This document shows, in pieces, positions 58,478 through 64,000 of a DNA stretch of 64,000 nt. Position numbers and translations under genes: made by a program. The number at the start of each line of letters is the position of its first letter. Within the stretch, counting starts at the first letter, position 1. This DNA is from Henckelia pumila (lineage: Eukaryota > Streptophyta > Magnoliopsida > Lamiales > Gesneriaceae). Below the pieces are notes generated by a model that saw nothing but the letters and a program-made list of their open reading frames with translations, ran no database searches and was not told the origin of the DNA. The DNA lies in the NCBI RefSeq assembly GCF_033568475.1, contig NC_133120.1:81258151-81322150 (forward strand), read 5' to 3'.

Positions 58478-61400
58478 TTACCTCCTACCGTTGGGAGCCT
58501 TGGCCTTGCTCAACTCAGCAAGTTCTTCGATGAGCTTCCTTTCTTCACCGCTTACACGTTTCGGAATCTCGACTTGAACTTTCACCAACTGGTCACCCCT
58601 CATATTGTTTCTGTTGAGAAGGGGTACGCCTTTCTTTGCCATAACAAGTGTCGTTCCTGGTTGAGTACCTGATGGGATTTTAAGGTCAACCATCCCATCT
58701 ACCGTAGGTACCTTCACTGTTGTTCCTAAAATGGCATCCACATATGAAACCTTGCAAGTGTAAAGGATGTTGGTGTCGTCCCGTTTGAGAACTGAGTCAG
58801 CAAGAACATCTATGATCACGAAAAGATCTCCAGGAGGCCCCCCTCTCTGTCCAGCGTTCCCTTCTGAGCGAACCCTCAAACGACTTCCAGCATCCACCCC
58901 TGCCGGAACCTTCAAGCTGATGCGCTTCGACTTCCTCACTCGACCATCACCATTGCATGTGTTGCATGGAGTAGCGATTTCTCCGGCTCCACCACATGAG
59001 GAACATGTCATGACTTGTTGGAATACGCCCAGCGGGGTCCTTGCCGATGCTACGACTTGCCCTTGGCCACCACATGTGGTACACCTGGTTGCCTTCGTTC
59101 CCGGTTTCGCCCCTGATCCATCACAGGTGCTGCAGCTATCAAGACGCGTTATGTCTATCTCTTTCTCCACACCAAATACAGCTTCTTTGAAATTCAAAAC
59201 CAGATTATACATCTGGTCTTCACCTTCGGTTGCTCGGTTCTGAGAGCCTCTTCCTCCCATTCCCATGCCACCCATTCCTCCGAATAATGACTCGAATAGA
59301 TCAAACGGGTTGCTGAAATCCTGTCATTGAAAGGAACATACGTTCAAGTGTTCATACACGGAACAAACTACTATCTAGGAGCTATTATTCTTGTTGAATT
59401 TGAACTCAAGGTCTTCAGCCTTTCAAACAAGCAATTTTTGGCTCCTCTTCTATGGTTTTCAATTTCCTATCGGGTAAAAAAAAACAAACAAACAAAAGAC
59501 TAACCCCCATTCCTGGGCCAGCGCCTTTAAGCCCAGCCTCCCCATATCTGTCGTAAATGGAACGGTTCTCATCATCTGATAAAACCTGTAAAAAAATTTA
59601 CCCAATGTTTTTTCAGATTCTATAAGCCCCCGAGGCATAGCCTACACAACCATCAAACATGAACTACACGGATGAAATATGCTACCTCGTAAGCATTACT
59701 AATCTCTTTGAATTTCTGTTCAGCTCCCGGTTCTCTGCGGTTGAAATACAAAATCTTAATAAACAAGATTGTGTCCGTCTTGTCTTATCATGCAAAGACA
59801 ATTATCACAAGGGAAACAATAAAATGATGAAGCTGATGTGGAGTGCTCCAAACCAATACAATGAATACACTTATCGTCCTAAATGATAAAGTTTTGTACA
59901 TTGGCATTGAAAGAGTCCACAAAAATGTATGCAGTAATATCTGTGGGCCAACTTCTTCCACGGACGTTGATGACTTGTTTAAGTACTACACACACCAGCT
60001 TCTAATGTTCTGTGATACTCCCTGGCATATGCTAGGATTGCAGGGCTATGCGATAAAAAATTATAATGGTTTAACCATAATTTCATTAAATACAATGGTC
60101 TCAACAGGAAAGGTGATTGATTATCTTGGCCTTTTCGTTAGGGTATAAGGGTCCGCTTGGTTCGTAGGATGTGATAATTGAATGATTAATATTTTGATTG
60201 ATAAGTGGTGTTGATAAAGAAGGATATATATATGTTAGGATAAATTATATTGTGTGTGGTATGATTTTTATTTGTACGATAGATTATTGTGTATTTACCT
60301 AGGGACCAAAATACCCTTACCTCAGTTACCTGAAATCCAAAGCCCATTCTGTACTTGACCACAAAATATCATCTTCTTCATGGCTCCCTGTCACTTTTCA
60401 CAGTAGAAAATCACACACAGAGGTGATCTGAAGCTTTGGTGCACATCAGCAGAAATAAGCATCATCAACCGTGGAATTAATGTTTTCGTTGGTCTTTTTC
60501 TGTTCTGATCTTTGTTCATCGGTTAAATTTTATTTTTTTTCCTGTTTTTTTTAAAGATGCAGAATATATGTACACCGGGAAAATCAACTGTAGAATACAA
60601 GAGATTTGCCCTTAGCCCCTTTGAAATTCCCGATTGAAAATTTCTTTCACTCCATTATGCTTTTCGTCGGTGCCACTTTCAATTTGAAGCCAACGATTCA
60701 AGAGCAATTTCTCTTTCCATTTTTCTTTTGCCGAGGATCGAGGGGATTTTAGGTGTCGGCTTTTTTCATATATATATATATAATTTTGATTGAGGGTGAT
60801 TTAAGTAATTCTCATGATCAATCCCTGGTTACTGTTCATTATCCAGGGGGGATGCGTGGGACTTGTATTCAAGTTCAAACAGTAGATCCGGATAAAAAAA
60901 TATCAATCCAGACTCCCAATAAACGAGTCAAACAAAGGACAATTGAAACAAGCAAAGCTTATCACCTTTACCAAACAGGCCCTAAGGCTCTAACCAGAAA
61001 GAAACGACTTTCGAGTTGTCTTCTTCTGAAATTTTATTTCAAATTCATGTTAAATTTTACCAAGAACCAAAGTAACCAGAAAATACCAATATCATAGTCG
61101 AACACCAATAAAAAATCACAGTAGAACAGCTTACTTGTTCACATCTGGATGATAGCTCCTTGCGAGCTTTCTATACACTGAAAAAGAAAAGAATGACTGA
61201 TGAAACCTAATTCTAAATTTTCCTTTGGCAAAATAAGAAGCTAACAGAATATGTTTAAAAACCCAGAGAAGTCCCCAATGACCAATCCCAATGGACTATT
61301 GAGCAAATGAAGGGACAGAATCCAAATGTAAACAGGAAAAGAGGATAAGGCCCATGGAACTCATTCAATCTACAAGCAGCCTCCATGGAATAAAATTGTA

Positions 61401-63821
61401 AAACTGATTATTCTAAACTTTCAAAATAAAACTTAAAAATAAAGAAGCACAAATCAAAGAAAAACGGAACTCATTCAAAATCTACAAGCAGCCTTCATGG
61501 AATAAAATCACAAAACTGATTATTCTAAACTTTCAAATAAAACTTAAAAGTTAAAAATAAAGAAGCACAAATCAAAGAAAAACGAAAATGAGTAATCGGG
61601 AAGACAAAAACAAAAAGTTTAGTCAATGAAAAAGATTTCAAAATCAGTTATCAGAGTGAAATTGAACAATGTGTGATCTAAATTAGTGAGATAGAAATCA
61701 AATGTCATGGCTATACTTTCACATCTTCCAGTTATAGTTTATTACAATGCACTGGCAAAATCAATTTTATTACAAAGAATGGAACCTGTTACGGACCCAA
61801 TTACAGTGGACCTAGACCGAAAAGGGTAACAAAGGCCCAAGTCTCCTATATTTGGAATTAACCAAAAGAATCTAGATTTGGGGGAGGAATAAATAGAAAA
61901 TGCGTTGTTAGGGGATAGGACATTCACGCTTTTTGTGATGTTAGTCTAGCTTGAGCTAACGACAAGGAGATTGTGTATTTCTTTGATAAAAAGGGACAGG
62001 GTAGAGGGCTTCCTTCTTCTAAAGTTCATTATAATCAGAGGATCAGTTTTGTTTGATTTCCATATTAATACATTTTCATATATTTTCTATATTTTATATT
62101 GTTGCAGTATCAGAACCCCTCCCTACCCTTTTCTTATATGTTGAGTTGTTGACAGAGCGGAAATCTCTCGACAAATTTAGAAAAAGGTGGTTGTGCCATA
62201 TGAGTGAAATATTCAAGTGAAGGGACACGAAAGGAAATTCACGAGATTTGCCACTCCAGCAGAGACATGAACTAGTTGATAATAAGGACATTAAAATTAA
62301 CAGGGAAAAAAAAGAATAGTAGAGAACAAAAAAGAGTGAAGGTAACACTCACCACTTTTGATCTCCGACTTGCTAGCGTTTTTAGACACGCCAAGCACCG
62401 AATAGTAATCCTGTGCATAAGATGTTATTTAAATAAACATTTCTGCACATGAAAACCATGAAAAAAGGAAGGAATAAATGTTCTCCACTCTATTCTCTAC
62501 GACAATACATCATGCAGTGAAGTTATCATAGAAGGTTAGATGCACTATTCACACTCAAAATCTCTTCCTGGGCCTGGATGTTCCTGTGCTAAACTCAATT
62601 ATTAAACCGATGTTAACATTAAAATATTCGTATCATATATCAAGCAAGAGGCCCCACATAAGGCTTTTCGGTCTCCTTTTTGTGCACTGCCACCAACAAA
62701 AGAACTTTGATCTCTTTGAAATATCACCATTTGAATTATTAGAATAACTCTTTATGCCCGTTAATTAAATGAAATTAGAATTTATTAATTTACTGAATTT
62801 AATTTGATTTTAATGGGAAAATTTTACCAATCTTGAACAACTTGATGGGATTGACAGCATATAATTATTCAAACTAAGCAGTTTACAGCACAGCACGTAA
62901 ATAATTTATCAGAAATATGAAACAAGGTCATCATGAAAATAAAAAAAATATTGTTCAGATATCTTACTCTATCAGCTCTCACAATGAGACGCACTCCCCT
63001 TTTTGAAGCCGAACAGTTGTATGACACTGTACCAAAAAGAGCGTTCAATGATTTTTGAGAAAATAATGTGGAACTCTGTGATGCCAGCCTCCTGCGCATG
63101 AGAAAGCAATACCATAAATGTATGACCATGCAATGATATAACATCTTAAAGGACCTTTAAGCTGTAAGAGGTAAATCTGAGCCTGATGGTATAATTGATG
63201 TTTTTCCAAATTAAACAAGAATCACAAACAAAAGAGCAGATAGTGTTAATGTCACATCAAACAACGGGAAAGAGGTGTATCCATCCTACTCCAATCCATA
63301 TTATGAAAAACAGAAAAAAGAAATTGAACAAACACATGAAACATGAAATGCCAAAATACACAAGTATTCAGAATACTTTGCATGCATTGATATGAAAAAC
63401 CATTTTTTAATTAAAGTATCTCATTGAATCTCCCTAGTTAGGATCGTAGATGTGAATAGCATCTTGAAGAGTTTTAGCGAATAAAGTGAAATTGTATTGC
63501 ATAACTCCAAACATTTCCAATGTTTGGAAAAATTTGACATCTAAAAAGTCCAGCACAATCCTGGAAAATTCGATGTGCGCATGATAACATCAGTAGCGAG
63601 TGACAAAAGGTTGAAGACCATTGAACAACATTCTCCTTATATGTATCACCAAATAAAACCGAAGATGGTACCAAGTAAGTCGATGCAAAGAAAATAGAAA
63701 GGAAAAAGGCATACATATCTGAAGTCGTTGATAAATTACTTGTAACCGAGTTTCTTTGAACCACATGAGACTGAACTCCCCACCAGTTCACCTGTGTGCT
63801 TCCGCAAGGTATGATAGCCAT
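58478..63821 (-). CDS. Plastid type-A DnaJ (HSP40) co-chaperone
   Basis: Seven exons: 63715..63821, 62968..63091, 62353..62410, 61135..61177, 59686..59734, 59505..59585 and 58478..59320. They sum to 1305 nt for 434 residues, with GT-AG introns in phase. It starts [20 protein letters not shown] with a Ser-rich plastid-type presequence of about 75 residues. The J domain (about 78-143; [19 protein letters not shown]) has HPD at 106-108. A short Gly/Phe region ([19 protein letters not shown]) and four CxxCxGxG zinc motifs (217-281; [32 protein letters not shown]) precede the substrate-binding domains ([18 protein letters not shown]). It would deliver clients to stromal Hsp70; Arabidopsis relatives (DJA5/DJA6) act in iron-sulfur biogenesis. 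Introns hold a MITE, an LTR remnant and a tandem duplication. Confidence 0.9.
60149..60982. mobile_element. PIF/Harbinger-like MITE in a DnaJ intron
   Basis: 834 bp between TAA duplications (60146-60148 and 60983-60985). Ends are related inverted repeats: GGGTCCGCTTGGTTCG and, inverted, GGGCCTGTTTGGTAAAG. The three-base TAA duplication and GGGNCNGTTTGGT ends are typical of this superfamily. No transposase coding. Confidence 0.65.
61356..61585. repeat. Tandem duplication (110 bp) in a DnaJ intron
   Basis: Copies start at 61356 and 61466 with GGAACTCATTCAA. They share TCTACAAGCAGCC, CATGGAATAAAAT, ACTGATTATTCTAAACTTTC and AGAAGCACAAATCAAAGAAA. Confidence 0.85.
61788..62106 (+). mobile_element. 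LTR remnant with primer-site stub in a DnaJ intron
   Basis: 319 bp from TGTTACGGACCCAATTAC to TATTGTTGCA, followed by GTATCAGAACCC, close to the TGGTATCAGAGC site used by many plant LTR elements. No internal region follows, so it is either a truncated or a rearranged copy. No target duplication was found. Confidence 0.45.
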
Positions 63822-64000
63822 CTTGACAAGTAAATTTCAAACAGTAAGGTCGGGAATGCACAATTTAGCCAAATTAAGGCAAGGTGCAATCACAATAACA
63901 TAAAAGATATAATTATATTCCCATAAATATATTATCTAAGATTTGTTAGTCTGTCGCTACAGAAAACGTAAGTCACTCCAGCTAAGTGAAATCATAAGGC
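63822..64000. other. 5-prime flank of the DnaJ gene
   Basis: No other feature recognised up to the window edge; expected to hold its 5-prime UTR or proximal promoter. Confidence 0.4.

Noticed and set aside
58767-59243. 158-aa plus-strand ORF
   Set aside because: Antisense shadow of the last DnaJ exon.

Overview
This is a plant nuclear window, almost certainly from a eudicot. It has AT-rich intergenic DNA, short exons split by GT-AG introns, and nested LTR retrotransposons. Host proteins are typically plant: flavonol synthase, an AUX1/LAX auxin carrier, a thaumatin-like protein and a plastid-type DnaJ. Three diverged copies of a small repeat (near 18.5, 34.2 and 56.5 kb) resemble one I associate with Lamiales. 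That placement is a guess.

Seven host genes are supported. On the minus strand are an OB-fold protein (265..6221, running off the left edge), mitochondrial ribosomal protein S18 (6797..9131), an AUX1/LAX carrier (34991..37697, first intron GC-AG) and a plastid DnaJ (58478..63821). On the plus strand are a selenoprotein-K-like membrane protein (19166..21197), a flavonol synthase (27898..30543) and a thaumatin-like protein with a hydrophobic C-terminal anchor (57163..58228). All but the OB-fold gene, which leaves the window, were rebuilt exon by exon with closed reading frames; no tRNA, rRNA or CRISPR was seen.

Mobile DNA fills much of the rest. A young Copia element (657..5558, 5-bp target duplication AAAGC) sits in an intron of the OB-fold gene. 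A nearly full-length but broken endogenous pararetrovirus (about 9906..17310: tRNA-Met primer site, coat, movement, protease-RT-RNase H and a possible transactivator region, then promoter) lies between two inverted repeats about 140 bp long at 9785 and 17734, together with a short exon-like piece of unknown origin. A tRNA-derived SINE with a 17-bp target duplication lies at 23019..23270. A 2.3-kb solo LTR (24286..26585) splits a GC-rich LTR remnant. A 16.3-kb nest (39219..55562) is a minus-strand Copia element whose gag was hit by a plus-strand Ty3/Gypsy element; the 3-prime end of the inner element was later lost at a 9-bp microhomology.

The host genes do not form one pathway; the flavonol synthase and auxin carrier are neighbours without an evident functional link. 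The thaumatin-like and DnaJ genes are convergent, with 249 bp between stop codons. The most noteworthy signals are the pararetrovirus inside inverted repeats, three hairpins spaced exactly 75 bp apart with invariant 11-bp arms, the microhomology deletion, the four premature stops in the Gypsy element that all fit C-to-T changes at CG or CHG sites, and the GC-AG intron.
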